DNA from: an uncultured Nocardioides sp.
GTDB lineage: Bacteria; Actinomycetota; Actinomycetes; Propionibacteriales; Nocardioidaceae
DNA length: 25,731 bases
Direction: 5' to 3'
NCBI RefSeq assembly: GCF_946885725.1
Contig: NZ_CAMPGZ010000026.1
Span: forward strand, 1 to 25,731
Shown here: positions 15,965 to 23,767 of the stretch, piece by piece
Position numbering within the stretch: the stretch's first letter is position 1
Layout: each line of letters opens with the position of its first letter
Program-made: the position numbers and the translations under genes
Notes under the pieces: generated by a model
Seen by the model: only the letters and a program-made list of their open reading frames with translations
Databases searched by the model: none
What the model was told of the DNA's origin: nothing

Positions 15965-16872
15965 CGGGTCTCCTCCTGCTGCGCGCGGGCACCGAGCACC
16001 GGCCGGTCGCCCTGGGTGTCGGGGTCGACGACCACGCCGACGAGGTCCAGCGAGGTGAAGTCGACGAACGGCCGGATCACCGCCTGCGCGGACAGCGAGC
16101 CCGGGCTGGTGCGCACGCTGGTCACGCGGCCGATCGGGATGCCGGCGACGTACGGCGCGCCGTTCTTGCTGCCCCAGGTGACCAGCACGTCGCCCTTCGC
16201 GGGCGTCGCGGACTGGTCGGCGAGGTCGAGGTCGAGGCGAGCGTCATCGCCGTTCTCGCCGCGGCCGCGCACGAAGCCGACCTCCATGGTCGAGCCGATC
16301 CGGCCACCGACCACGGACTCCTGGTCGACGACGAGCAGCACGGTGGCGGTGCTGCGGTCGGCGCGGACCACGCGGCCGACGAGGCCGTCCTGGTTGATCA
16401 CGGTCATGTCCGGGCGGATCCCCGAGGACGTGCCGGCGTCGATGGTGACCGCGCGGGTGAACGACTGGGCCGGGCCTATCGCGACCACGCGCGCCGGGAC
16501 GACGGCGTACCCGGTGTCCTTGGCGCCAGCCAGCAGGCCGTCGAGCTCGGCGGCGCGGTTGCGGTCCACCTCGGAGGTGGCGAGCTGGGCGCGGAGCTTG
16601 GCGTTCTCGGCCTCGAGGCGCTCGACGTCCTCGCGGAGGCCGCCGGAGGTGCGGAAGATCTCGGGTACGGCGCGGAACGGGCGCAGCGCCGCCGCGGTGC
16701 CGGCCTCCACCGGGCCGACCACGGCGCCGACCGCGGTGCGCAGCGGGTCCACCGGTGAGTCGTCGCCTCCGCGGGCGTCGAGGGTGATCACGGTGAGCGC
16801 GGCGAGCAGCAGCAGGACCACCACGGCACGGCGTGGCCTCTGCTGCGGAGCGCCCGGGGAAGGAGGTCGCAT
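15961..16872 (-). CDS. mreC: Rod shape-determining protein MreC
   Basis: Bitopic membrane protein of 303 residues: short Pro/Arg-rich cytoplasmic tail (1-15), one membrane helix (16-31), a coiled coil (about 78-114, LREDVERLEAENAKLRAQLA) and a periplasm-side double beta-barrel domain (120-290) with GIRPDMTVINQDGLVGRV typical of MreC. It bridges cytoplasmic MreB with PBP2 and RodA. The ATG at 16872 is preceded by AGGAG at about eight bases; longer in-frame starts would run into mreB. It begins 14 bases after the mreB stop and overlaps mreD by four bases. Confidence 0.94.
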   Translation of the reverse strand: MRPPSPGAPQQRPRRAVVVLLLLAALTVITLDARGGDDSPVDPLRTAVGAVVGPVEAGTAAALRPFRAVPEIFRTSGGLREDVERLEAENAKLRAQLATSEVDRNRAAELDGLLAGAKDTGYAVVPARVVAIGPAQSFTRAVTIDAGTSSGIRPDMTVINQDGLVGRVVRADRSTATVLLVVDQESVVGGRIGSTMEVGFVRGRGENGDDARLDLDLADQSATPAKGDVLVTWGSKNGAPYVAGIPIGRVTSVRTSPGSLSAQAVIRPFVDFTSLDLVGVVVDPDTQGDRPVLGARAQQEETR

Positions 16873-16886
16873 CGGTCGGCTCCTGG

Positions 16887-17915
16887 CTACCGGCGCCGGG
16901 GCTCGGAGACGAGCACCTGCTGCAGGGCCTCGAACTCCTCGACGCACTTGCCCGCGCCCATGGCGACGGAGTGCAGAGGGTCCTCGGCGATGTGGACGGG
17001 CATGCCGGTCTCGTGGCGGATCCGCTCGTCGAGACCGCGGAGCAGCGCTCCCCCGCCGGTGAGGACGAGGCCGCGGTCCATGATGTCGCCGGCGAGCTCC
17101 GGCGGGGTCTGGTCGAGCGTGGTGCGTACGGCGTCGACGATCGCGTGCAGCGGCTCCTCGAGCGCCACCCGGATCTCGGCGGAGGAGACCACGACGGTCT
17201 GCGGCAGGCCGGAGACCATGTCGCGGCCGCGGACCTCGGCTTCGGGCTCCTCGAGCAGCGGGAACGCCGTACCCAGGGTGGTCTTGATCTCTTCCGCGGT
17301 GCGCTCCCCGAGCATCAGGGAGTGCTCCTTCTTCATCCAGGCGATGATCGCCTGGTCGAGGGAGTCGCCGGCGGTGCGCACGGACAGGCTGGTCACGATG
17401 CCGCCGAGCGAGATCACGGCGACCTCGGTGGTGCCGCCGCCGACGTCGACGACCATGTTGCCGGTCGCCTCGTGCACGGGCAGGCCGGCGCCGATGGCGG
17501 CGGCCATCGGCTCCTCGACGATGTAGACCCGGCGAGCACCGGCCTGGTAGCCGGCCTCCTTCACCGCGCGCTGCTCCACGGCGGTGATGCCGCTCGGCAC
17601 GCAGATCACCAGCCGCGGCTTGGTGAAGTAGCGGCGCCGGTGCACCTGCTGGATGAAGGACCGGAGCATCTGCTCGGTGGACTCGAAGTCGGCGATCACG
17701 CCGTCCTTGAGCGGGCGGATCGCGGTGATGTTGTCGGGGGTGCGGCCGATCATCCGCTTGGCGTCGTGGCCGACGGCGACGATCTCGCCGGTGGTGGTGT
17801 TGAGCGCGACCACGGAGGGCTCGTCGAGAAGCACGCCCTTGCCGCGCACGTAGACGAGCGTGTTGGCGGTGCCGAGATCGACGGCCATGTCCCGGCCGAT
17901 GATGCTGTTCGCCAT
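16887..17915 (-). CDS. mreB: Actin-like rod shape-determining protein MreB
   Basis: Bacterial actin homologue of 342 residues that forms membrane-associated filaments directing wall synthesis. Phosphate-1 loop DLGTANT (13-19), phosphate-2 loop DVGGGTTE (157-164), the [13 protein letters not shown] hinge segment (132-144) and the C-terminal adenosine loop [10 protein letters not shown] are all present. Length is normal for the family. ATG at 17915 has a GAGGG about nine bases upstream. It is the first gene of mreB-mreC-mreD-pbp2-rodA. Presence of mreB in an actinobacterium argues against a Corynebacteriales host. Upstream the signalling island separates it from ndk, which is its direct neighbour in Streptomyces. 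Confidence 0.97.
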   Translation of the reverse strand: MANSIIGRDMAVDLGTANTLVYVRGKGVLLDEPSVVALNTTTGEIVAVGHDAKRMIGRTPDNITAIRPLKDGVIADFESTEQMLRSFIQQVHRRRYFTKPRLVICVPSGITAVEQRAVKEAGYQAGARRVYIVEEPMAAAIGAGLPVHEATGNMVVDVGGGTTEVAVISLGGIVTSLSVRTAGDSLDQAIIAWMKKEHSLMLGERTAEEIKTTLGTAFPLLEEPEAEVRGRDMVSGLPQTVVVSSAEIRVALEEPLHAIVDAVRTTLDQTPPELAGDIMDRGLVLTGGGALLRGLDERIRHETGMPVHIAEDPLHSVAMGAGKCVEEFEALQQVLVSEPRRR

Positions 17916-17956
17916 GACTGTCCGACCCTCGCTGCCCCTGCGTCCCGTGGCGCGGA

Positions 17957-17995
17957 GGCGCGAGTCACACGCGCCCCACCCTTCACAGAAGGCTA
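17957..17995 (-). promoter_or_regulatory. mreB: Putative mreB promoter and leader hairpin
   Basis: On the minus strand TAGCCT (17995-17990) fits a TANNNT -10 element, giving a leader of about 65-70 bases. A perfect 6-bp stem (17957-17962 with 17970-17975, seven-base loop) lies in this leader. The gap between mreB and the PNPOx-like gene (17916-18050) otherwise shows no feature. The -35 is not clear. Confidence 0.35.
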
Positions 17996-18050
17996 AGCGG
18001 CCACCGGGCCAGGACCCGGCACGACACTCGGACGGACGAGGCGAATTGTG

Positions 18051-18734
18051 CTAGCAGAGGCCCTCGGCGCGGCGCCGCACGTGCTCGGGCACCGGCAGCC
18101 CGGCCGCGTCGGCGGAGGTGATGACCTGGCCCGCCTTCAGCGCGAGGGGTACGACGCCCGCCCACACGCCGCCCGCGGCGACGTCCTCGGGCTCGTCGTC
18201 GGGGTCGCCGGTGCGCGCCTTCACCGACGCCTCGTGCAGCGGCAGTGCGAGCACGGTCGTGGCCGCGAGCTCCTTGCGGGTGGGCCGGCGCAGCGCGGCC
18301 GCCCGCCCCGGGGCCGCGTGCTCGACGATCAGGTCGAGGGCGTGCGCGCGCTCGTCGGGGTCGGTCACGACCCGCGGCCGGCCGATCACCACAGCGGAGC
18401 GGTAGTTCATCGAGTGGTCGAACCCGGAGCGGGCCAGCACCAGCCCGTCGAGCACCGTCCACGTGACGGAGACGTCCTGGTCCGGGGCCTGCACCAGGCT
18501 GCGCGAGGCGACGGACCCGTGCACGTAGACGGTGCCGCCCTCGTCGGGGCCGCTCGGGTCCACGCCGTACACGGTCGGCAGCGCCAGCGGCACGCCGTCG
18601 ACCACCACGGCCAGGTGGCAGATGATCGCCGAGGCGAGCACGTCGTCGAGGGCAGCGCGGTCGGTCTGCGCGCGCTCGCGCTCGCGGCGCGGCCTGCTCC
18701 GATCGGTCGGTGAGAGCGGTGGCCGGGGCTGCAC
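18051..18734 (-). CDS. Pyridoxamine 5'-phosphate oxidase-like flavin-binding family protein
   Basis: Protein of 227 residues with the split-barrel flavin-binding fold (Pyridox_ox_2/NimA-like). Typical segments are LASAIICHLAVVVDGVPLALPTVYGVD (about 33-59), TVYVHGSVASRSL and DGLVLARSGFDHSMNYRSAVVIGRPRVV, followed by the family's C-terminal helix and GVWAGVVPLAL strand. Such proteins bind FMN or related cofactors and perform reductions; the substrate here is unknown. The first ~25 residues are Arg-rich and probably flexible. The GTG at 18734 lies 17 bases after the STAS stop, so it is likely co-transcribed with the anti-anti-sigma gene. Whether the flavoprotein takes part in signalling is open. 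It is too divergent to be PdxH. Confidence 0.85.
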   Translation of the reverse strand: MQPRPPLSPTDRSRPRRERERAQTDRAALDDVLASAIICHLAVVVDGVPLALPTVYGVDPSGPDEGGTVYVHGSVASRSLVQAPDQDVSVTWTVLDGLVLARSGFDHSMNYRSAVVIGRPRVVTDPDERAHALDLIVEHAAPGRAAALRRPTRKELAATTVLALPLHEASVKARTGDPDDEPEDVAAGGVWAGVVPLALKAGQVITSADAAGLPVPEHVRRRAEGLC

Positions 18735-18751
18735 GGGACGCCCGGGACCGC

Positions 18752-19081
18752 TCAGGAGGGCGAGAGCCGGATCTCGAAGACGTCGTCCAGCCCGGTGATC
18801 TGCACCAGGTTGACGATCATCTTGTTGGGGTGGCGCAGCTCGAGCGTGCCGCCGTGCTCGCTGAGGGTCTTGTGCGCGCCGAGGAGGGCAGCGAGGCCGG
18901 TGGAGTCCATGAACTCCAGCTCCGACAGGTCCACGGCCACCCGCCGCGGGGCGTCCGTGAGCTCGGCGAGCGCGTCCTGCAGGTCGGGCGAGGTGCTGAT
19001 GTCCAGCTCGCCGGCCAGGTGCACGACGGCGTCGTCACCTTCCCGTTGCACGTCGATGGACAGCTCCACCGCCGGTCCCAC
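18752..19081 (-). CDS. STAS-domain anti-anti-sigma factor
   Basis: Single STAS domain of 109 residues, the size of RsbV/BldG/SpoIIAA proteins. The segment LSELEFMDSTGLAALLGAHK (52-71) holds the phosphorylatable Ser60 in the DST-G context. In partner switching, the unphosphorylated form frees a sigma factor from an anti-sigma kinase, and a PP2C phosphatase removes the phosphate. The GTG at 19081 is favoured (GAGAGAAG just upstream); GTG at 19069 is possible. No kinase gene is in the window. It diverges from a SpoIIE-type phosphatase gene (119 bases apart), the natural candidate to dephosphorylate it. The PNPOx-like gene follows on the same strand. Confidence 0.92.
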   Translation of the reverse strand: MGPAVELSIDVQREGDDAVVHLAGELDISTSPDLQDALAELTDAPRRVAVDLSELEFMDSTGLAALLGAHKTLSEHGGTLELRHPNKMIVNLVQITGLDDVFEIRLSPS

Positions 19082-19130
19082 CCTTCTCTCGCTCGGCTGC
19101 CGGCCGCACGGGCGTGCGTCGGCGTCCGCC

Positions 19131-19136
19131 AATGTA
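19131..19136 (-). promoter_or_regulatory. Putative -10 element of the STAS gene
   Basis: TACATT on the minus strand fits TANNNT and lies about 50 bases upstream of the STAS start in the 119-base divergent gap. No -35 hexamer is recognisable, so an alternative sigma factor or an activator may be involved. Confidence 0.4.
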
Positions 19137-19162
19137 GCCCACGGCGTCGCCGGCGCCCCTGA

Positions 19163-19182
19163 TAGGTTCAACCAGGGGTTGA
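19163..19182 (+). promoter_or_regulatory. Putative promoter with overlapping inverted repeat for the SpoIIE-B12 operon
   Basis: TAGGTT (19163-19168) fits TANNNT and is followed at once by an inverted repeat, TCAACC-AGG-GGTTGA (19168-19182), covering the expected transcription start. This could be an operator for a dimeric repressor or a small leader hairpin. The phosphatase start codon lies 18 bases further on. Confidence 0.4.
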
Positions 19183-19200
19183 GAGGGGGCCGTCGAGCCT

Positions 19201-20526
19201 ATGGAGGACACCGTGGTGCCCGCTGCGCCGACCCTGGACGACAGCGGGGCGACGCCGGGCTGGGAGGTCGTCCTCGACGCGTCCCGCCACGACCTCGGCC
19301 AGATCCTCGACGTCGAGCTGAGCGGCTCGCTCAACCTGCGCCGCACGGTGATGCGCATCCTCGAGGTCACCCGCTCCCGGTTCGCGGACTGGGCGGTGCT
19401 GGTGACGGCCGACCCGAGGTCCGAGTCGTTGACCCTGTACGGCGGCGGCGACCTGGGCTACGCCGCCACGCTGCGCCGCGACGTCTCGGCCGAGCTGCTG
19501 CTCCGGGTCATCGAGAGCGGGCAGCACGAGCTGCTCTCGGTCGACCAGGAAGCGGCGCCGTTCGACGCGCTCACCGCGCTGCTCCCGGTCGAGGAGCTGC
19601 GCGCGCAGGCGGCCGCGCTGCGTCCCGCGGACGTGCTCGCCCTGCCGATGGCCGCACGCGGAGGCACCCTCGGGGCGCTGGTCATGGTCCGCCGCTCGGG
19701 CCGCGGCTTCGCGCCGACCGACGTCGCCCTGCTGGGCCGGTTCGCGGACCGAGCCGCGCTCGCGCTCGACTCCGCCCGGATCTACGAGGACCACGCCCGG
19801 GTCGCCCGGGTGCTCGAGGAGAGCCTGCGTCCGCCCGGGCTGCCGGTCGTGCCGGGCGTCGAGATCGCCACCAGCTTCCGCGCCGCCGCCGAGCACCTCG
19901 AGATCGGCGGCGACTTCTACGACGTGCACGGCGACGACGGCTCCTGGCTGGTCGTGCTCGGCGATGTCTGCGGCAAGGGCGTGGACGCGGCGGTGCTCAA
20001 CAGCCGCGCCCGCCAGAGCATCCGCACCGCCGCGCGCTACGACCGCTCCCCCGGCCGGATCCTCAGCACGCTCAACGACGTGCTCTACGACGACGCCTCC
20101 GACAAGTTCGTCACCGTCGTGTGCGCACTGGTCTCCCCGCGCGACGACGGCTCCGTCCTCGTCCAGGTCGCGGTCGCGGGCCACCCCGCTCCTCTCGTCG
20201 TACGCGCAGACGGGGAGGTCGAGCAGCCCGCGGTCACCGGACGCCTCGCCGGCGTGATCCGGCACGACGACCCCTACGAGGAGGTCGGCTTCGAGCTGCT
20301 CCCCGGCGACGCGATGGTGCTGTTCAGCGACGGGATCTACGAGGCCAAGGGGCCGCGCGGCCTCTACGGCATGGACCGGCTGCGGAAGGTGCTCGCCCGG
20401 TACGCCGGCAGCGGCGCCGTGCCGATGTGCGAGGCGATCGAGCAGGACGTCGTCGAGCACCTCGGCGGCCACGGCCACGACGACATGACCGCCCTGGTCG
20501 TCTCCCCCCGCAGGCAGAGCCGATGA
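19201..20526 (+). CDS. GAF-SpoIIE/PP2C-type serine phosphatase (RsbU-like)
   Basis: Cytosolic protein of 441 residues. A GAF-like sensor region (about 45-195) is followed by a short helical linker (HARVARVLEESLRPPGLP) and a PPM/SpoIIE phosphatase domain (220-437). Metal-binding motifs are intact: GGDFYD (236-241), GDVCGKG (254-260), SDGIYEA (376-382) and HDDMT (426-430). Such enzymes dephosphorylate STAS anti-anti-sigma factors; the divergent STAS protein is the obvious substrate. The ATG at 19201 has a GAGAGGGGG site 11 bases away; GTG at 19213 or 19216, behind GGAGGA, is an equally plausible start that would remove four or five residues. Its stop overlaps the cobalamin-binding gene as ATGA, so the two are translationally coupled. 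Confidence 0.93.
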   Translation: MEDTVVPAAPTLDDSGATPGWEVVLDASRHDLGQILDVELSGSLNLRRTVMRILEVTRSRFADWAVLVTADPRSESLTLYGGGDLGYAATLRRDVSAELLLRVIESGQHELLSVDQEAAPFDALTALLPVEELRAQAAALRPADVLALPMAARGGTLGALVMVRRSGRGFAPTDVALLGRFADRAALALDSARIYEDHARVARVLEESLRPPGLPVVPGVEIATSFRAAAEHLEIGGDFYDVHGDDGSWLVVLGDVCGKGVDAAVLNSRARQSIRTAARYDRSPGRILSTLNDVLYDDASDKFVTVVCALVSPRDDGSVLVQVAVAGHPAPLVVRADGEVEQPAVTGRLAGVIRHDDPYEEVGFELLPGDAMVLFSDGIYEAKGPRGLYGMDRLRKVLARYAGSGAVPMCEAIEQDVVEHLGGHGHDDMTALVVSPRRQSR

Positions 20527-21524
20527 CCGACGCCTCGCCCGAGGAGCGCTTCGACGCCGCCGTGGCCCGCGGCGACGTGGATGCCGCCCTGGACGTCGTG
20601 CAGGAGCTTCTCGACGCGGGGCAGGACCCGGTCGCGGTGATGGTCGACGTGATCGCGCCCGTGCAGGCCCGCGTCGGGCAGCGCTGGCAGACCGGCGAGT
20701 GGTCGGTCGCCCAGGAGCACGCCGCCACGTCCGTGGCGGTCTCCGCCCTCGAGTCGGTGACCCGCGCGACCCAGCCCGCCGGCCGCGCCGCCCGCGGCCG
20801 TGTCGTGATCGCCTGCGCCGAGCGCGAGTGGCACGCGGTTCCGGCGATGATCGTGGCCGGGGCGCTGCGGGCCGAGGGCTGGCAGACGATGCTGCTGGGG
20901 GCGTCGACGCCGACCAGCCGTTTGAGCAGCTACCTGCAGGACCTCGGACCCGATGTGAGCGCGGTGAGCTGCTCGGTCGCGGCCGGGCTGCCCAACGCCC
21001 GCGGGTTCATCCAGGCCAGCACGATGGCCGGCATCCCGGTGCTCGCCGGCGGTGCCGCGTTCGGCCCCGACTCGCTGCGTGCCGACCGGCTGGGCGCGAC
21101 CGCCTGGGCCGCCGACGCCCGTGGCGCCGCCCGGGTCATCGAGAGCCTGCCCCGCGTCGTACCACCGGCGCCGGCGCTGCCCGCCGAGGTCTCCCGCGAC
21201 GTCGCCGCGCTGCGCACCGCCCACGACTCCGTCGTGGGGGACGCGCTGCGCCGCACCGGCGCGGCCCCGTCGGACTCCGACGAGGACCCGATGCGCGACG
21301 CGCTCGACCAGGCCGTCCACTCCGTCACCGCAGCGGTGCTGACCGACGACCCGCGGCTGCTCGGCGACACCGCCGGCTGGGTGTCGTCGGTGCTGCGGGC
21401 GCGCGGCTTCGCCGACCCCGACGCCACCGTGCGCTCGGCGCTGGTGCACGCGCTGCGGGAGTTCCCGCTCGCCGCGACGATGGTCGACGGGCACTGGCCC
21501 GACGTGGCCTCGCGGTCCGCCTAG
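20523..21524 (+). CDS. Cobalamin-binding (CarH-like sensor) protein without DNA-binding domain
   Basis: Protein of 333 residues. Residues 1-85 form the helical B12-binding-2 cap, which contains Trp55-x9-Glu65-His66 (RWQTGEWSVAQEH), the W-x9-EH motif of the CarH adenosylcobalamin photoreceptor. Residues 92-210 are a Rossmann-like B12-binding domain with the ligand motif Glu102-x-His104 (ExHxxP, Pro replacing the usual Gly), a Ser-rich segment at 149-151 and GG at 176-177. The His that follows the Trp in Thermus CarH is Gln56 here. Unlike CarH there is no MerR-type DNA-binding domain; instead residues 220-333 form a predicted helical region I cannot assign. The ATGA overlap with the SpoIIE-type gene suggests a sensor partner for the phosphatase. 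It is not a methionine synthase or mutase: those proteins are larger and have substrate domains. Light response is inference. Confidence 0.85.
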   Translation: MTDASPEERFDAAVARGDVDAALDVVQELLDAGQDPVAVMVDVIAPVQARVGQRWQTGEWSVAQEHAATSVAVSALESVTRATQPAGRAARGRVVIACAEREWHAVPAMIVAGALRAEGWQTMLLGASTPTSRLSSYLQDLGPDVSAVSCSVAAGLPNARGFIQASTMAGIPVLAGGAAFGPDSLRADRLGATAWAADARGAARVIESLPRVVPPAPALPAEVSRDVAALRTAHDSVVGDALRRTGAAPSDSDEDPMRDALDQAVHSVTAAVLTDDPRLLGDTAGWVSSVLRARGFADPDATVRSALVHALREFPLAATMVDGHWPDVASRSA

Positions 21525-21531
21525 CGACGAC

Positions 21532-21948
21532 CTAGAGGTTCGGGAACCAGAGCTTGATCTCGCGCTCCGCGGACTCCGCCGAGTCGGAGCCGTGCACGAG
21601 GTTCTCGCGGTTGGACAGGGAGAGGTCGCCGCGGATCGTGCCGGGCGCCGCCTTGCGGCCGTCGGTCGCACCGTTGAGCGCGCGCACGACCTCGATCGCC
21701 TCGTCGCCCTCGAGCACCGCGGCCACGAGCGGGCCGCTCGTCACGAACGCGCGCAGCGGCGGGTAGAAGTCGCGCTCGACGTGCTCGGCGTAGTGGGCGT
21801 CGGCCAGGTCCGTGTCGATCTGGCGCTGCTCCAGCGCGACGATCGTCAGCCCCTTGGCCTCGAAGCGGGAGAGGATCTCGCCGACCAGGCCGCGACGTAC
21901 GGCGTCGGGCTTGAGCAGGACGAGCGTGCGCTGGGTCTGCGTGGACAT
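21532..21948 (-). CDS. ndk: Nucleoside diphosphate kinase
   Basis: Transfers the gamma phosphate between nucleoside triphosphates and diphosphates through a phosphohistidine. The protein has 138 residues, the standard length. [19 protein letters not shown] at the N-terminus, the Kpn-loop region and the active-site segment NLVHGSDS with His119 are all present. The ATG at 21948 begins 10 bases after the DUF4233 stop, so it is the third gene of folC-DUF4233-ndk. The stop is seven bases from the convergent cobalamin-binding gene, leaving no room for a separate terminator. Confidence 0.97.
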   Translation of the reverse strand: MSTQTQRTLVLLKPDAVRRGLVGEILSRFEAKGLTIVALEQRQIDTDLADAHYAEHVERDFYPPLRAFVTSGPLVAAVLEGDEAIEVVRALNGATDGRKAAPGTIRGDLSLSNRENLVHGSDSAESAEREIKLWFPNL

Positions 21949-21958
21949 GGCGCGCAGC

Positions 21959-22312
21959 CTATCCAGCCTCGGACGCGGCTCCGCGCTCGGCCTTCTCGCG
22001 GTCGATCTTGGTGCCGAGGAAGTACGCCGCCGCCCAGAGGCCGGCGAACACGGCGCCCAGGAAGAACATCAGCGTCACGACGAACCCGAGCCCGATCGAG
22101 ACGACCTGCACCACCCAGCCCAGGGCGTAGCCGCCCGGCCGGCTGAGCATCCCTGCGGCGACGAGGCAGAGCAACGCGAGGCCGAGCCCGATGCCGAGCG
22201 AGGCGGCGAAGCCGAGGTCGGTCACGCCGGTCATCACGATGCCGGCGAGGAAGAGGACGACGGCCTGGAGCGCGAGCATGCCGGCGCACATCGACCGCCG
22301 GACGGACCTCAC
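21959..22312 (-). CDS. DUF4233 family membrane protein
   Basis: Small membrane protein of 117 residues with about four hydrophobic helices (for example [56 protein letters not shown]) and a charged C-terminal tail ([16 protein letters not shown]). It occupies the slot between folC and ndk where a DUF4233 protein is found across Actinobacteria, including mycobacteria. Its function is unknown. The GTG at 22312 overlaps the folC stop by four bases (GTGA), so it is translationally coupled to folC. Recognition rests on size, topology and position. Confidence 0.85.
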   Translation of the reverse strand: MRSVRRSMCAGMLALQAVVLFLAGIVMTGVTDLGFAASLGIGLGLALLCLVAAGMLSRPGGYALGWVVQVVSIGLGFVVTLMFFLGAVFAGLWAAAYFLGTKIDREKAERGAASEAG

Positions 22313-23691
22313 GACGCGGGCTCCTGGGCCTTGCGGCCCTTCAGCAGGGTGCGCGCCTCGCCGACCGTGATCACCGAGCCGGTGACCAGCACGCCGCCGG
22401 AGCCGTAGACGCCCTCGGTCTCGGCCAGCCCGGCCGCCACGTCGATCGCGTCGACCATCCGGGGCGCGAGGTGCACGCGGTCCTGGCCGAAGATGCCGGC
22501 GGCCACCTCGGCCAGCTCCTCGGCGGGCATCGCGCGCGGCGTGGAGTTCTGGGTGATCACCACGTGCGCGAGGACCGGCTCGAACGCCGCCAGCACGCCC
22601 TCGTAGTCCTTGTCGGCCATCACGCCGATCACGCCCACGAGCGGGTTGAACGCGAACGAGTCCTCCAGCGCCGCGGCGGTCGCCAGCGCCCCGTGCGGGT
22701 TGTGCGCGGCGTCGAGCACGATCGTCGGGCTGCGCCGGACGACCTCCAGCCGGCCAGGCGAGGTGACCTGGGCGAACGCCTCGCGCACCAGCTCGGCGCC
22801 GAGCGGCTCGGTCGTGTCGGCTCCGCCGAAAGCCTCCACGGCCGCGAGCGCGAGCGCGGCGTTCTGCGCCTGGTGTGCGCCGTACAGCGGCAGGAAGACC
22901 TCGTCGTACTCCCCGCGCAGGCCGCGCAGCGTCAGCATCTGGCCGCCGACGGCGGGGACCCGGTAGGAGACCCCGAAGTCGTGGCCCTCGACCAGCACCC
23001 GCGCGCCCACCTCGGCGGCGCGCTCGGCGATCACCGCGGCGACCTCGGGCTCCTGCTCGGCTACGACGACCGTGCTGCCGGCCTTGATGATCCCGGCCTT
23101 CTCGCGCGCGATCACCTCCGGCCGGTCGCCGAGGTACTTGGAGTGGTCGACGGCGATCGGCGTGATCACCGCGACGTGGGCGTCGGCGACGTTGGTGGCG
23201 TCCCACGAGCCGCCCATGCCGACCTCGACGACGGCGACGTCCACGGGCGCGTCGGCGAACGCGGCGTACGCCATCCCGACCACCGTCTCGAAGAACGACA
23301 GCGGGTGGTCGACGGCGGGGTCGTCCTCGGCGAGATCGAGGTACGGCGCGACGTCGTTGTACGTCTCGAGGAAGCGCTGCTCGCTCAGCGGCTCGCCGTC
23401 GATGCTGATCCGCTCGGTCATCGACTCGACGTGCGGGCTGGTGAACCGGCCCGTTCGCAGCCCGGTCGCGCGCACGAGCGTGTCGATCATCCTCGACGTG
23501 CTGGTCTTGCCGTTGGTGCCGGTGAGGTGGACGACCGGGTAGGCGCGCTGCGGGTCGCCGAGCAGCTCGCAGAGCACGACGATCCGGTCGAGCGACGGGT
23601 CGAGCTTGGTCTCGGGCCAGCGAGCCAGCAGCAGCCGCTCGGCCTCGGCGTAGGACTCGGCGCGCGTGGCCGCCGGCGGGTTCGATGACAT
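22309..23691 (-). CDS. folC: Bifunctional folylpolyglutamate/dihydrofolate synthase
   Basis: Adds glutamate residues to folates, and in many bacteria also joins dihydropteroate with glutamate. The protein has 460 residues of the Mur-ligase superfamily. The ATP-binding loop is [14 protein letters not shown] (GTNGKTS at 58-64), followed by [15 protein letters not shown] (81-95, folate-binding region), [15 protein letters not shown] and [15 protein letters not shown] in the middle domain, and [11 protein letters not shown] in the C-terminal domain. The ATG at 23691 has no Shine-Dalgarno site but lies seven bases after a TAGACT hexamer, suggesting a leaderless mRNA. It heads folC-DUF4233-ndk and diverges from valS, whereas in mycobacteria valS and folC point the same way. 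Confidence 0.96.
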   Translation of the reverse strand: MSSNPPAATRAESYAEAERLLLARWPETKLDPSLDRIVVLCELLGDPQRAYPVVHLTGTNGKTSTSRMIDTLVRATGLRTGRFTSPHVESMTERISIDGEPLSEQRFLETYNDVAPYLDLAEDDPAVDHPLSFFETVVGMAYAAFADAPVDVAVVEVGMGGSWDATNVADAHVAVITPIAVDHSKYLGDRPEVIAREKAGIIKAGSTVVVAEQEPEVAAVIAERAAEVGARVLVEGHDFGVSYRVPAVGGQMLTLRGLRGEYDEVFLPLYGAHQAQNAALALAAVEAFGGADTTEPLGAELVREAFAQVTSPGRLEVVRRSPTIVLDAAHNPHGALATAAALEDSFAFNPLVGVIGVMADKDYEGVLAAFEPVLAHVVITQNSTPRAMPAEELAEVAAGIFGQDRVHLAPRMVDAIDVAAGLAETEGVYGSGGVLVTGSVITVGEARTLLKGRKAQEPAS

Positions 23692-23698
23692 CGAGTCG

Positions 23699-23704
23699 AG
23701 TCTA
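23699..23704 (-). promoter_or_regulatory. folC: Leaderless -10 element of folC
   Basis: On the minus strand TAGACT is followed by seven bases and then the ATG of folC. This TANNNT-N7-ATG spacing puts the transcription start at or next to the start codon. There is no ribosome binding site, which supports leaderless expression. Confidence 0.5.
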
Positions 23705-23753
23705 CGGGCGTGCGCACGCCGTATCTCCTTCGCGAGTCCACGGGGCCGAACCG

Positions 23754-23759
23754 TAGGAT
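23754..23759 (+). promoter_or_regulatory. valS: Near-leaderless -10 element of valS
   Basis: TAGGAT is followed by eight bases and then the valS ATG at 23768, so the 5' leader would be zero to two bases. No ribosome binding site or T-box leader is present. The 76-base divergent gap to folC therefore holds two back-to-back leaderless promoters. Confidence 0.5.
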
Positions 23760-23767
23760 TCCGGGTT

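Noticed and set aside
23692..23767. T-box riboswitch upstream of valS
   Set aside because: The gap to folC is only 76 bases and the -10 element sits next to the start codon, so there is no leader to form a T-box.
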